This document shows, one piece after another, positions 25,189 through 34,492 of a stretch of 64,000 nucleotides of DNA (its first letter is position 1; every line of letters starts with the position of its first letter). The stretch comes from JAXGPL01 sp040766985 (GTDB taxonomy: Bacteria; Bacillota; Sulfobacillia; JAUYEG01). The notes beneath the pieces are model-generated. The model was not told the origin of the DNA. It did not search any database and saw only the letters and a program-made list of their open reading frames with translations. The stretch covers positions 1-64,000 of the forward strand of contig JAXGPL010000004.1 in assembly GCA_040766985.1 (NCBI GenBank), written 5' to 3'. The position numbers and the translations under genes were made by a program.

Positions 25189-25824
25189 TTGTTCTCGTGG
25201 TTTAGCGATCTGATGCGGCAGCTCCTAGCTTGGCTATTCTCCATGACCGGCAATTACGGCCTGGCGATCATCCTGATGACCCTCATGCTGCGCGTCGTGC
25301 TGTTCCCGCTGACGGCAAAAGGCATGCGCGCCAACTTCAAGATGCAGGAGATTCAGCCCGAGGTCAAAGAGCTCCAGAAGAAATACAAGAAGGACCCCGA
25401 CCAGCTCAACCGGGCAACGATGGAGCTGTGGAAAAAGCATGGAGTCAACCCGTTCGCCGGCTGCCTTACGATGCTGATCCAGTTGCCGGTGATCTTTGGT
25501 TTTATCGGCGCTCTTCGCAGTTACGAGTTTGCCGGCGATCCGGCGTGGCTCTGGGTGCCGCACCTCGGACAGGCCGATCCGTACTACATCCTGCCGGTCT
25601 TGGCCGCGGTCGGGACGTACATCCAGAGCAAGCTGACGACGCCGACCACTGATTCGTCGATGCAGACGATGACCTACTTCTTCCCCGTGCTCGTCCTGGC
25701 GTTCGGGTTCAAAATGCCTGCGGCATTCACCCTCTACTGGGTCGCGTCAAGCGCATTCAGCGTGGCCGAGCGGTACCTGATCATCCGCCCACGACCCAAG
25801 GAGCAGGCGGTCGACAACAGATGA
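25189..25824 (+). CDS. yidC: Membrane protein insertase YidC
   Basis: YidC/Oxa1 inserts and folds membrane proteins with or without Sec. This is the short Gram-positive form, 211 residues from TTG 25189 with AGGAAGGGG upstream. It begins with a membrane segment (LLAWLFSMTGNYGLAIILMTLMLRVVLFPLT), then a charged cytoplasmic hairpin with EIQPEVKELQKKYKKDP, and further membrane spans. No lipoprotein Cys or long cleavable signal is seen, unlike SpoIIIJ of Bacillus. It overlaps jag by four bases. Confidence 0.95.
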   Translation: MFSWFSDLMRQLLAWLFSMTGNYGLAIILMTLMLRVVLFPLTAKGMRANFKMQEIQPEVKELQKKYKKDPDQLNRATMELWKKHGVNPFAGCLTMLIQLPVIFGFIGALRSYEFAGDPAWLWVPHLGQADPYYILPVLAAVGTYIQSKLTTPTTDSSMQTMTYFFPVLVLAFGFKMPAAFTLYWVASSAFSVAERYLIIRPRPKEQAVDNR

Positions 25825-26465
25825 CCCGGCGCAGTCTCGAAGTCCGTGCGAGAACGGCGGGCGAGGCTGTTGACAACGGGCTTTCGCAGCTGGGCCTCGC
25901 TCGAGAGCAGGTGGATGTGGAGGTCGTCGATCCCGGCACGAAGGGCTTCCTCGGCCTCGGCGCGCGCGAAGCCGTCGTCAGGCTCACGCCCAACCTTTCG
26001 CCGGCCGACATCGTCCGCCTCACCCTGGAGGAGATCCTTGCCGCGGGCTCCTTTCACACCACGGTCAGCGTTGACTGGAATGAGGAGACAGGGATAGCCG
26101 CCGTAAGCGTCGAGGGAGAAGACCTCGGCGTCCTGATCGGTCGGCACGGCCGGACGCTCGACGCCCTGCAAAGTCTGCTCAATGTGGCCTGCTGCCGGCC
26201 GCCCGGGGGTGTGCGCCAGGTGATGCTTGATATCGGCGGGTACCGGCAACGGAGGGCGGAAATCATCACCCGCATGGCCTTGCGCGCGGCCGAGACCGTA
26301 CGGCGGACCGGGCGCGGCGTCGCGCTTGAGCCGATGCCGGCGAGCGAGCGGCGGCTTGTCCACTTAGCCATTCAGGGCTCCAAGGAATTTGTGACGCGGA
26401 GCGAGGGCCGCGACCCGGATCGCCGCGTGATCATCGAACGCAAGGGCGGCAAGGAAGCTCCGTAG
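25821..26465 (+). CDS. jag: Jag/KhpB RNA-binding protein
   Basis: Jag (KhpB) is a cytoplasmic RNA-binding protein coupled to yidC and linked to cell division and envelope control. The 214-residue protein has the Jag_N domain (RSLEVRARTAGEAVDNGL, then GTKGFLGLGAREAVV). A KH domain contains GVLIGRHGRTLDALQSLLN, and an R3H domain contains MPASERRLVHLAIQ. The ATG overlaps the yidC stop. Confidence 0.94.
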   Translation: MTRRSLEVRARTAGEAVDNGLSQLGLAREQVDVEVVDPGTKGFLGLGAREAVVRLTPNLSPADIVRLTLEEILAAGSFHTTVSVDWNEETGIAAVSVEGEDLGVLIGRHGRTLDALQSLLNVACCRPPGGVRQVMLDIGGYRQRRAEIITRMALRAAETVRRTGRGVALEPMPASERRLVHLAIQGSKEFVTRSEGRDPDRRVIIERKGGKEAP

Positions 26466-26496
26466 GGCGAATGGCCCCGGCGGGATAGTTGACACT

Positions 26497-26522
26497 AGGC
26501 CCAGGTGGATCCTGGGCCTTTA
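26497..26522 (+). terminator. Hairpin between jag and mnmE
   Basis: AGGCCCAGG-TGGAT-CCTGGGCCT followed by TTACC. The T-run is short, so it may be a weak terminator or attenuator separating the yidC-jag transcript from mnmE. Confidence 0.5.
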
Positions 26523-26544
26523 CCATCGAGAAGGGGGCGGGACG

Positions 26545-28071
26545 GTGGCCGGTCGCAATGGCCTGGCGCAAACGATAGCGGCCCTGGCGACCCCGCCGGG
26601 CAGGGGCGGGATCGGTATCGTCCGCCTCAGCGGGCCGCTCGCCTTTACCATCGCCGCCCGCCTGTTCCAGCCCGCGCGCGCGGTTGCGGGAAGGTCCTGC
26701 GATAGCGCACCCCAGACACCGTGCGCCCGGGTGTGCCGACGAACAGCGGGCGGACGCCCCAAGCGAGGCATACGCCACGGGCTGATCCTCGACCCCGCCG
26801 ACGGCCGGGCAGTAGATGACATAGTTCTCCTTCAGATGCCTGCGCCGGGGAGCTACACCGGTGAGGATGTCGTGGAGTTCCAGTGCCACGGAAGCCCCCG
26901 AGTGCTCGCGATTGTGCTGAGGCTCTGCCTTGACCAGGGAGCGCGGGCCGCCGGGCCCGGCGAGTTCACATTGCGTGCCTTCCGCAACGGGCGCATCGAC
27001 CTGACCCAGGCCGAAGCGGTGATGGGCCTCGTCGCCGCGGAAACCGAAGCCGGGGCAAAGCTTGCCGCAGCCCAGGCCCAAGGCGCTCTCGGCCGTGCCC
27101 TGAGCGCCGTGTCGGCGCGGCTGGTCGAACTCGCAGCAACGTTCGAAGCCGGCATCGACTTCCCGGACGATGAGGTTCCGCCGCCGCCGCCGCATTACGT
27201 CGAGGCTACCCTGGCCGCAGCGAGGACCGGGCTCGAAGGCCTTGTCCGCAGCGCGGTTGCCGGCAGAATGTTCCTCGACGGGGCCGTAGTCACGATCACG
27301 GGACCCCCCAACGTGGGCAAGTCCTCGCTGTTCAACGCCCTGCTCGGCCACGACCGGGCGATCGTCGCAGAGACGCCCGGGACGACCCGTGACGTCGTTG
27401 AGGCGCGGGCCGATTGGCAGGGCATACCCGTGACCCTCCGGGACACGGCGGGGCTCCGGGAGAGCGGCGATCCGGTTGAAACCGCAGGCGTCCGCCTCGC
27501 CCACCAGGCACTGGCCGATACAGACCTTGTGCTTTGGGTATGGGACGTCACGGCCGGTCTGCAGCCCGGGGGCCCTGCACCCGGCGGTGCGCAGCCGGCC
27601 ATCATGGTGGCCAACAAGATCGACCTCGCGCGGCCTGGCTCACTTCATTCCTGTGCACTCGCGCCCGCCGCCGCCGGTCAAGGACCCGGCAGCGAAGGGG
27701 TGGCTGGTGCGGCCAGGCAGACGACGGGCATCATCGCCGGAGCGGCCAAGGTTATGTACACCTCTGCGACCACAGGTCAAGGCATTGATGATCTGCGCTC
27801 TGCCATCGTTGGCACGCTTACCGGGGGGAGCGGGCCGCGCCGTGACGCCGTGCTGTTGACCACGGCGCGGCAGGAGCGCGAGGTCGGCGAGGCCCTGCGG
27901 CATGTGGACGGAGCGATCCGGGCTTTCACCAAGGGAGTCCCTCCCGACGTCATGCTCGTTGAGGTCTATGCCGCAACGGCGGCTCTGGCGGCTGCTCGCG
28001 GGAGAGAGCTCGCCGACGTTCGCGAAGACGTCGTCCAGGAGGTGTTCGCCCGATTTTGCGTGGGCAAGTAA
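26545..28071 (+). CDS. mnmE: tRNA modification GTPase MnmE
   Basis: MnmE and MnmG add the (carboxymethyl)aminomethyl group to U34 of certain tRNAs. The 508-residue protein has an N-terminal THF-binding domain (TIAALATPPGRGGIGIVRLSG) and helical SYTGEDVVEFQCHGS. The G domain has GPPNVGKSSLFNALLG, DTAGLRE and NKID. It ends with the essential FCVGK. It is about 50 residues longer than usual, because of extra loops around 50-75 and after VWDVTAG. The start is GTG with AGAAGGGGG upstream. Confidence 0.95.
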   Translation: MAGRNGLAQTIAALATPPGRGGIGIVRLSGPLAFTIAARLFQPARAVAGRSCDSAPQTPCARVCRRTAGGRPKRGIRHGLILDPADGRAVDDIVLLQMPAPGSYTGEDVVEFQCHGSPRVLAIVLRLCLDQGARAAGPGEFTLRAFRNGRIDLTQAEAVMGLVAAETEAGAKLAAAQAQGALGRALSAVSARLVELAATFEAGIDFPDDEVPPPPPHYVEATLAAARTGLEGLVRSAVAGRMFLDGAVVTITGPPNVGKSSLFNALLGHDRAIVAETPGTTRDVVEARADWQGIPVTLRDTAGLRESGDPVETAGVRLAHQALADTDLVLWVWDVTAGLQPGGPAPGGAQPAIMVANKIDLARPGSLHSCALAPAAAGQGPGSEGVAGAARQTTGIIAGAAKVMYTSATTGQGIDDLRSAIVGTLTGGSGPRRDAVLLTTARQEREVGEALRHVDGAIRAFTKGVPPDVMLVEVYAATAALAAARGRELADVREDVVQEVFARFCVGK

Positions 28072-28100
28072 GCGGCACACCGGCGACAGCCGGCGGGGGC

Positions 28101-30026
28101 GTGAGGCCAGCCGGGACGGCGGATTTAGCCGACGTCATCGTAATCGGTGGGGGGCACGCGGGGTCCGAGGCAGCGCTGGCCGCGGCACGAATTGGCGCGA
28201 CTGTCATCCTCGTAACTATGTCTCCGGCGAACATCGCCTCCATGCCCTGTAACCCAGCCATCGGCGGGCCCGGCAAGGGCCATCTCGTCCGCGAGGTGGA
28301 TGCCATGGGCGGGGCGATCGGGGCGGCCGCCGACGCGGCCGCAGTCCAGATCCGCCTGCTCAACACCAGCAAGGGGCCCGCGGTCCAAGCCCTGCGCGCC
28401 ATCACTGACAAGGCCGTCTACGCGGCCGCTGTCCGTAGGCGGCTGGAGGCGCAGGACGGTCTTGCGATCAGGTACGGTCAAGTCGTCCGGTTGGCGGGCG
28501 AGGCCGGAGGCGGCTATGCAGTCGAGCTGGATACAGGTGAGTCACTGTCCGGGCGCGCTGTGGTTGTCGCCACGGGCGTGTACATGGAAGCGGCTACCGT
28601 CGTCGGCGAGCAGTGGCGAGAAGGGGGCCCTGGCGAAGAGCCGTCCTCACGGGGGCTTTCCGCCGCACTCAGTGACCTGGGCCTGGCGACCGGCAGGTTC
28701 AAGACGGGGACCTCGCCGCGGGTGGACCGGTGTTCTGTCGACTTTGCCGCGCTGCGCCCCGAACCCGGGCTTGCGGTTAGGCTAGGGTTTAGCCATTTCA
28801 CCGCTCCTCGAGGTGCTGTAGGCGAAGGCCAAGTTGCCGGCGACGCCTGTTGGCAAACCCATACCACCGAGGCGACCCACGCCATAGTCATGGCCAATCT
28901 TCACCGGTCGCCGCTATTCTGTGGCGAGATCACGGGGCGTGGGCCCCGGCACTGCCCGTCCATCGAGGACAAGGTGATGCGCTTCAGAGACCGGCCGCGC
29001 CATCCCGTATACCTCGAGCTGGAGCGGCAGGGCGGCAGAGATCTGTACGTACTGGGGATGTCGACGAGCCTCCCTGCGGACGTCCAATTGGCCATGCTGC
29101 GGACGATGCCGGGGCTGGAGCGAGTAGACATAACAACGCCCGGCTACGCTATCGAGTACGACTTCATCAAGCCCGGGCAGCTCTTTCCCACCCTTGAAAC
29201 CAAGCGAGAGCAGGGACTGTTCTTCGCCGGCCAGGTCTGTGGCACCTCAGGATACGAGGAGGCGGCGGCGCTCGGACTTGTCGCCGGAACAAACGCCGCC
29301 CGCCGTGCCGCAGGGAAGGAGCCGGCCGTGTGGCCCAGGGCGGAGTCTTACATCGGAGTCCTCGCCGACGATCTCACGACGAAGGACGTGACCGAGCCAT
29401 ACCGGGTCATGACCGCCCGGGCGGAACATCGCCTGCACTTGAGGCACACCAACGCGGATCTTCGCCTGACTGCCTGGGCCTGTCGTCTGGGTCTGGTCCC
29501 GGCCGAATGTGAGCGCCATGTCGCGGAGCGCAGGCTGCGGATTGCCTCCGTCCGCAAGGTGCTCAAAGAAGCCACCGTCAGGGCCACCGAAGGGGTCAAC
29601 GCAAAGCTGCGGTCGGCGGGCGCAAGCGAACTGCGGTCGTCCAGCAAGGCATACAGCCTGCTCAGGCGCCCCGAGGTCTCATACCAGTTGCTGCAGGAGA
29701 TCATCCCGGAGTTGCCCACCCTCACCTTCGACGACCAGCACGAGGTCGGCGCCGAGGCCAAGTACGGGGGGTATATCCGCCAGCAGGAGCGGCAGATCGC
29801 GAAGCACCGCAGGCTCGCGGGCACGCCTCTGCCAGCGTCTATTGACTACCTGGCTATGGCCGGGCTATCTGCGGTCGCACGATCCCGTCTGAAGGAGGTC
29901 CGACCGCTCACGCTTGGCCAGGCCGCCCGGGTCGAGGGCGTGAGCCCTGCGGACCTGGCGGTCATCGAGGCGTACTTGCACCGGTATGGGGCACGGCAGA
30001 AGGCCGGTCCGGGGAGAGATGCCTGA
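28101..30026 (+). CDS. mnmG: tRNA uridine 5-carboxymethylaminomethyl modification enzyme MnmG
   Basis: MnmG is the FAD partner of MnmE. From GTG 28101 it has 641 residues, a normal length. It shows the FAD-binding IVIGGGHAGSEAALAAAR and the strongly conserved SMPCNPAIGGPGKGHLVREVDAMGG. Later come AEHRLHLRHTNADLRLT and the C-terminal helical domain. A TTG at 28056 would overlap the mnmE end and add 15 unconserved residues, so I prefer 28101. Confidence 0.95.
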   Translation: MRPAGTADLADVIVIGGGHAGSEAALAAARIGATVILVTMSPANIASMPCNPAIGGPGKGHLVREVDAMGGAIGAAADAAAVQIRLLNTSKGPAVQALRAITDKAVYAAAVRRRLEAQDGLAIRYGQVVRLAGEAGGGYAVELDTGESLSGRAVVVATGVYMEAATVVGEQWREGGPGEEPSSRGLSAALSDLGLATGRFKTGTSPRVDRCSVDFAALRPEPGLAVRLGFSHFTAPRGAVGEGQVAGDACWQTHTTEATHAIVMANLHRSPLFCGEITGRGPRHCPSIEDKVMRFRDRPRHPVYLELERQGGRDLYVLGMSTSLPADVQLAMLRTMPGLERVDITTPGYAIEYDFIKPGQLFPTLETKREQGLFFAGQVCGTSGYEEAAALGLVAGTNAARRAAGKEPAVWPRAESYIGVLADDLTTKDVTEPYRVMTARAEHRLHLRHTNADLRLTAWACRLGLVPAECERHVAERRLRIASVRKVLKEATVRATEGVNAKLRSAGASELRSSSKAYSLLRRPEVSYQLLQEIIPELPTLTFDDQHEVGAEAKYGGYIRQQERQIAKHRRLAGTPLPASIDYLAMAGLSAVARSRLKEVRPLTLGQAARVEGVSPADLAVIEAYLHRYGARQKAGPGRDA

Positions 30027-30838
30027 TGAGAGCGGATTTCGCTGCGACGTTCGAGGAGAGGCTCGCCGAGGGCGCACAGGTGTTCGGTATCCCGGACATG
30101 CTTCAATACCGGGAAAAGCTCGTCGCGCTTGCCTCACTGGTGCTGGACCACAATAGCCGGGCGGGGCTTACGCGCGTCGTTGATCCGGCAGGCATGGTGG
30201 GCAAGCACTTTCTCGATTCGTTCAAGCTCCTAGGAGCCTGTCTCCGGACTGGGACGCCGTGAAGGAGGCTGTTGACGTAGGCTCCGGGGCGGGATTCCCG
30301 GGGCTGGTGCTCGCGGTATGCCGGGAAGGAATCAGGTTCACCCTGCTTGAGGCCAGCGCCAAGAAGGCGGAGTTTCTGCGGCTGGCCGCCGGCGAGCTCG
30401 GGGTCACGGCCGACGTCGTCCACGTGCGTGCCGAGGACTATGGCCAGCTGGACGCGCCAGGACGCGAGCGGTTTGACGTCGGCCTGGCGCGTGCGGCGGC
30501 TAAGCTGGCGGTTTCGTGTGAGTACGTCCTCCCGCTCGTGCGCCCGGGTGGCGTCTACCTGGCCCAGTTGGGTCCAGGGGACGGTGCGGCGCTCGAAAGG
30601 CTCGCGGCGGGCACTGATTCCGAAAGGGCATTGCGGCAGGGCCCGCCATGGCGGGAAGCTTGGTGGGACGTTGGAGGCGCTGATTGCCTACGATCTTCCC
30701 TGGGACCAGGGCCGGCGGTTTGTCGGACGGTTTCGAAAGGTAGGCAAGACCCCAGCTAGATACCCCAGACGCGCCGGCACCCCCGGCCGCAAACCCTTGC
30801 CGGGCTTCCCGGCGGTGAAGGATGGTTCCCCCGCGTAG
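30026..30838 (+). pseudogene. rsmG: 16S rRNA methyltransferase RsmG, split frame as sequenced
   Basis: RsmG methylates G527 of 16S rRNA (m7G). The N-terminal part (from ATG 30026, touching the mnmG stop) ends KHFLDSFKLLG before the frame breaks near 30234. Adding one G (GG to GGG) restores SLSPDWDAVKEAVDVGSGAGFPGL, the SAM-binding motif. A second break near 30640-30660 separates this from the C-terminal RFRKVGKTPARYPRRAGTPGRKPL, typical of RsmG. All conserved parts are present in order. Sequencing error is more likely than true loss; if real, RsmG loss would give low-level streptomycin resistance. Confidence 0.85.
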
Positions 30839-30867
30839 CAGAAACAAGGCGGGGGGAGGGGTGTCGT

Positions 30868-31845
30868 TTGAGCCTCAACTGGCGTGCCCGGCTGCAGAAG
30901 GCCCTGACAAGGCGCAGTGAGGATCGCGGCTTGATGGCGGATGAGCCGGACGAGACAGATGCGGCCCCGGGCGCAAATCACCAGCTTGAGCCCAGGGAGA
31001 TTGCCGTTGCTTCGGTCGCGGCCAACCCTCATCAGCCCCGCGCGACTGTCGATGACGAGGGGTTGCGCGACCTCGCCGAGTCCATCGCCCAGCATGGCGT
31101 GCTTCAGCCCATCCTTGTGCGTCAGATTGCGGAGGGGTACGAGCTCGTCGCGGGGCAGCGGCGCCTGCGCGCGGCTCAGATGATCGGGCTGGAGAGGATT
31201 CCCGCCATGGTTGTCGCCGCCTCCGACGAAGACAGCGGTCTTCTGGCGCTGGTCGAAAACCTGCAGCGCGAGGGGCTCAGCTTCATGGAAGAGGCTGCTG
31301 CATACGAGAGGCTGACCCGCGAGTTCCACCTCACGCAGGAGGAGTTGGCGAGGCGGCTCGGCAAGAGCCAGTCGACGATCGCCAACAAGCTCCGCCTGCT
31401 GCGCCTCCCCGAGGCAGTCAGGCAGCGAGTCCAGTCCCCGGCATTTACGGAGCGGCACGCCCGGGCCCTCCTCTCACTCAAGGAGGAGGCCAACCAATTG
31501 CGAGTCATAGCGGCTGTCGAGAACAAGGCGCTTACCGTAAGGCAGACCGAAGCGCTGGTCGAGAGGCTCGTTGCCGAGGAAACCGCCGGTGGCGCGCACA
31601 TCAAGCGCCGTCTCGCCCAGAGTTGGCGTGGTGTGTTCCGCGACGCAAGGATACTATCGAATACGTTCAAAGCGGCTGTTGACCGGCTGCGTGAGGCTGG
31701 TATGCAGGCCGATCTGGAGGAGACCGAGCTTGATGAAGGCCTTGAGATCCGTGTCCTGGTCCATCTGCCTGCCGGCTGGCGTGACCCCTCCTCGGGTCCG
31801 CGAAGAGGCGGAGCGGGACGCAGGCGCGGTGGCTCGGGCGAATAG
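30868..31845 (+). CDS. noc: ParB-family nucleoid occlusion protein Noc
   Basis: This 325-residue protein has a ParB N-terminal domain with NPHQPRATVDDEGLRDLAESI and VAGQRRLRAAQMIG. A helix-turn-helix follows (TQEELARRLGKSQSTIANKLRLLRLPE). It lies between rsmG and parA, the position of noc in Bacillus, and a second ParB follows parA. Noc prevents septum formation over the nucleoid. The C-terminal tail is rich in Arg and Gly and differs from ParB. It starts at TTG with GGGAGGGG upstream. It could also be a second chromosomal ParB. Confidence 0.88.
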   Translation: MSLNWRARLQKALTRRSEDRGLMADEPDETDAAPGANHQLEPREIAVASVAANPHQPRATVDDEGLRDLAESIAQHGVLQPILVRQIAEGYELVAGQRRLRAAQMIGLERIPAMVVAASDEDSGLLALVENLQREGLSFMEEAAAYERLTREFHLTQEELARRLGKSQSTIANKLRLLRLPEAVRQRVQSPAFTERHARALLSLKEEANQLRVIAAVENKALTVRQTEALVERLVAEETAGGAHIKRRLAQSWRGVFRDARILSNTFKAAVDRLREAGMQADLEETELDEGLEIRVLVHLPAGWRDPSSGPRRGGAGRRRGGSGE

Positions 31846-31859
31846 CGGGGTGTGACCGG

Positions 31860-32645
31860 TTGGCCAGAGCTATCGCGATCGCAAACCAGAAGGGTGGCGT
31901 GGGCAAGACCACGACAACGGTCAACCTGGGCGCATGTCTCGCGTCTTTGGGTAAGCGGGTCCTATGTGTGGACATGGACCCGCAGGGCCACACGTCGGTC
32001 GGGTTTGGTATTGAGAAGGAGCGGCTTGACCGCACTGTATACCAACTGCTGATGGGCAAGGGACACGCCCGCGACGTGATTCTTCCGACGGCGGTCGAGC
32101 GGCTCTTCGTCCTGCCGGCGAATATCGGACTAGCTGCGGCCGAGGTAGAGCTTCTATCTGAGTTGGCTCGCGAAGTCCGCCTGCGTGACGCGCTTGCCCC
32201 AGTGAGGGAACAATACGACTACATCCTCATCGACTGCCCGCCGTCCTTGGGCCAGCTTACGGTGAACGCCCTCGCAGCGGCCGATACCGTCCTGGTGCCG
32301 ATCCAGGGCGAGTATTACTCGCTGGAGGGTCTTGCCCAACTCCTCAACACGATCAGGGCCATTAAGGACCGGCTCAACCCCGGCCTTCACCTCGAAGGAA
32401 TATTGATGACCATGTTCGACCCGCGGACCAACCTCGGGGCACAGGTGTTGGAAGAGGTCCGGAAGCATTTCAGGGAGCGGGTCTATCACGTTACCGTGCC
32501 ACGCAATGTACGGCTTAGCGAGGCACCGTCGCACGGCCAGCCGATTGTCGCCTACGACCCGCGGTCGCGCGGGGCGGAGGCGTATCTCCTTCTAGCAAAG
32601 GAAGTGATCAGCAGTGCCGAAGCGAGGACTGGGCAGGGGGCTTGA
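31860..32645 (+). CDS. parA: Chromosome partitioning ATPase ParA (Soj)
   Basis: ParA/Soj drives origin segregation and modulates DnaA. The 261-residue protein has the deviant Walker A KGGVGKTTTTVNLG, VDMDPQGHTSVGFG, and IDCPPSLGQLTVNAL. The start is TTG 31860 with GGGGTG upstream. It overlaps parB by 32 bases. The short N-terminus without a helix-turn-helix is of the chromosomal type. Confidence 0.96.
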   Translation: MARAIAIANQKGGVGKTTTTVNLGACLASLGKRVLCVDMDPQGHTSVGFGIEKERLDRTVYQLLMGKGHARDVILPTAVERLFVLPANIGLAAAEVELLSELAREVRLRDALAPVREQYDYILIDCPPSLGQLTVNALAAADTVLVPIQGEYYSLEGLAQLLNTIRAIKDRLNPGLHLEGILMTMFDPRTNLGAQVLEEVRKHFRERVYHVTVPRNVRLSEAPSHGQPIVAYDPRSRGAEAYLLLAKEVISSAEARTGQGA

Positions 32646-33531
32646 GGCGATTCTTGGCGCCACCGTGGGCAGTGACGACGAGCTTCGCGATGTCCCAGTT
32701 TCCGAAATCTATCCGAATCCGCACCAGCCCCGCACCGGCTTCGACCCGGCCAAGCTTGAGGAATTGGCTGCCTCGATCAAGGAACACGGGGTCGTGCAGC
32801 CGATCCTGGTACGACCCTTCGGGGACAGATTTGAGCTTGTTGCCGGCGAACGACGGTGGCGGGCGGCGCAACTCGCGGGCCTCCGGACGGTCCCAGCGAT
32901 AGTCCGCAGCATCAGCGACCAGCAGTCGCTGGAGATTGCGCTCGTCGAGAACCTTCAGCGCGAAGACCTCAACCCGATTGAAGAGGCCAAGGCATATCGC
33001 AGCATGGTTGATCTGGTCGGGTTGACCCAGGAGGAAGTGGCGCAGCGGATCGGAATTAGCCGGCCGGCGGTGAGCAACGCGCTGCGGCTGTTGTCCCTAT
33101 CTGAGGAAGTTCAGGCTCTGCTTGCGCAGGGTGTCCTGAGCGCGGGGCATGCCCGCACTCTGGTTGGCCTGCCCGAGACGGAGCAGGAACGCCTTGCTCA
33201 AGCCATCCTCGTCAGGGGACTCAACGTGCGGCAGACCGAGGACATGCTGCGCGATATCGCCGCCGGGAAGGACGACTCCAAGCCGGCACGCGGACGCGAG
33301 GAGCGTCAAGTTGACCCGGAGGTGCTGGATGTCGAACGGCGGCTGCGGCAGGCCCTTAGCACCAAAGTGCGACTGTTGCCTAAGGGCAGGGGTGGTAAGG
33401 TTGTGATTGAGTTTTTTAGCTCCGAGGAGCTCGATCGTTTGTTGGACATACTGCTGGGCGATACAGGGGGCAGGAGGCGGCCCCTGAGGCGATTTAGGAC
33501 GGTCGTTTCACGTGAAACCTCAGAGGTGTAG
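32614..33531 (+). CDS. parB: Chromosome partitioning protein ParB (Spo0J)
   Basis: ParB binds parS and spreads as a CTP-dependent clamp. The 305-residue protein starts at GTG inside the parA end. It has PKRGLGRGLEAIL, NPHQPRTGFDPAKLEELAASI, the CTP-binding GERRWRAAQLAG and LVENLQREDLNPIEEA. The helix-turn-helix is TQEEVAQRIGISRPAVSNALRLL, and the C-terminal part is a dimerisation region. Two parS sites follow, one over its last codons. Confidence 0.96.
   Translation: MPKRGLGRGLEAILGATVGSDDELRDVPVSEIYPNPHQPRTGFDPAKLEELAASIKEHGVVQPILVRPFGDRFELVAGERRWRAAQLAGLRTVPAIVRSISDQQSLEIALVENLQREDLNPIEEAKAYRSMVDLVGLTQEEVAQRIGISRPAVSNALRLLSLSEEVQALLAQGVLSAGHARTLVGLPETEQERLAQAILVRGLNVRQTEDMLRDIAAGKDDSKPARGREERQVDPEVLDVERRLRQALSTKVRLLPKGRGGKVVIEFFSSEELDRLLDILLGDTGGRRRPLRRFRTVVSRETSEV
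33504..33519. promoter_or_regulatory. parS site 1
   Basis: CGTTTCACGTGAAACC matches the parS consensus TGTTTCACGTGAAACA at 14 of 16 positions with an intact palindromic core. It lies within the last codons of parB. Confidence 0.88.
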
Positions 33532-33550
33532 CCGTCCTGCGCACGGGCGG

Positions 33551-33566
33551 CGTTTCACGTGAAACG
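33551..33566. promoter_or_regulatory. parS site 2
   Basis: CGTTTCACGTGAAACG is a perfect palindrome matching the parS core, 47 bases after the first site. It lies just before the acetamidase-like gene. Confidence 0.88.
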
Positions 33567-33582
33567 TGGAAGGGGCAGAACG

Positions 33583-34492
33583 GTGATCCGCCTGACGAAT
33601 GATGTGTGCATCTATGCGTTTTCCGCTGCCAATGGGCCGGCCGTTGAGGTCGATGACGGTGCGACGCTGCTTCTTTCCACAGGCGACTGTTACTCGGGGC
33701 AGATCCGCTATTCCGATGTGACCCGGGCATGATCGACCCCGGCAAGGCAAACCCTGCCACCGGGCCGGTCTTCGTCAAGGAGCAGAGCCGGGTGATACGT
33801 TGGCGGTGGACATCCTCGAACTGTCGCCTGCGTCTTGGGGGCTGACGGTGAGTTGCCCGGGCATGGGATTTCTCGGTTCCTCTGTCGCCACGGAACGGAC
33901 CCATGTGGTTGAGGTCGGACCCGACGGGATTGACCTGGGATCTGTCACGCTGCCCTACCGCCCGATGCTTGGAGTCATCGGAGTTGCCCCGGCTGAGGGA
34001 TCCGTTCCGACGGTTGCCCCGGGAAGACACGGCGGCAACCTAGACTGCATCCTAGTCCGTCAGGGGGCTACGGTGTTCCTGCCTGTGTCTGTTACCGGAG
34101 CGCTGTTTGCCGCTGGTGATATGCACGCCGCTATGGGGGACGGCGAAATCTCCGGAACCGGCATCGAGGTGCCTGGTACGGCGCTCTTGCAGCTCAGAGT
34201 CGTGCGCGACTTCCCCGTTACAACCCCATGGGTCGACACGGGAGATATCCTAGCCGTGATCTGCGCGGGCGAGACGCTTGAGGCAGCCTCCCGCGAAGCC
34301 TGCCACCTGGCAATCGGTTTGCTGGGTGAGAGGCTGGGCCTCGACTTCGAAGATGCGTATATGCTGGCTGGTTCCGCCTTGCGCCTGCGGATCTGTCAGG
34401 TGGTCAACCCGCTATACACCGTCCGGGCGGAAATACCCAAATGGGTCCTTGGGAAGTCTGGGGCGCAGCGGGAGCCAGGGGTTAAGGCGTAG
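33583..34492 (+). pseudogene. Acetamidase/formamidase family protein, frame broken as sequenced
   Basis: Members of the FmdA/AmdA family hydrolyse short amides to ammonia and the acid. From GTG 33583 (AAGGGG upstream) the frame gives IRLTNDVCIYAFSAANGPAVEVDDGATLLLSTGDCYSGQI, then stops. Adding one G near 33728 (GGG to GGGG) and one near 33781 (GG to GGG) gives GMIDPGKANPATGPVFVKGAEPGDTLAVDILEL, the family signature. The remaining 230 residues (33800 on) are an intact C-terminal part with VGPDGIDLG and GDMHAAMGDGEISGTG. Substrate unknown. It ends convergently with larC, overlapping it by 11 bases. Confidence 0.82.

Noticed and set aside
26489..26494. TTGACA before mnmE
   Set aside because: No -10 element at 16-18 bases; a hairpin occupies that place, so I did not call a promoter.
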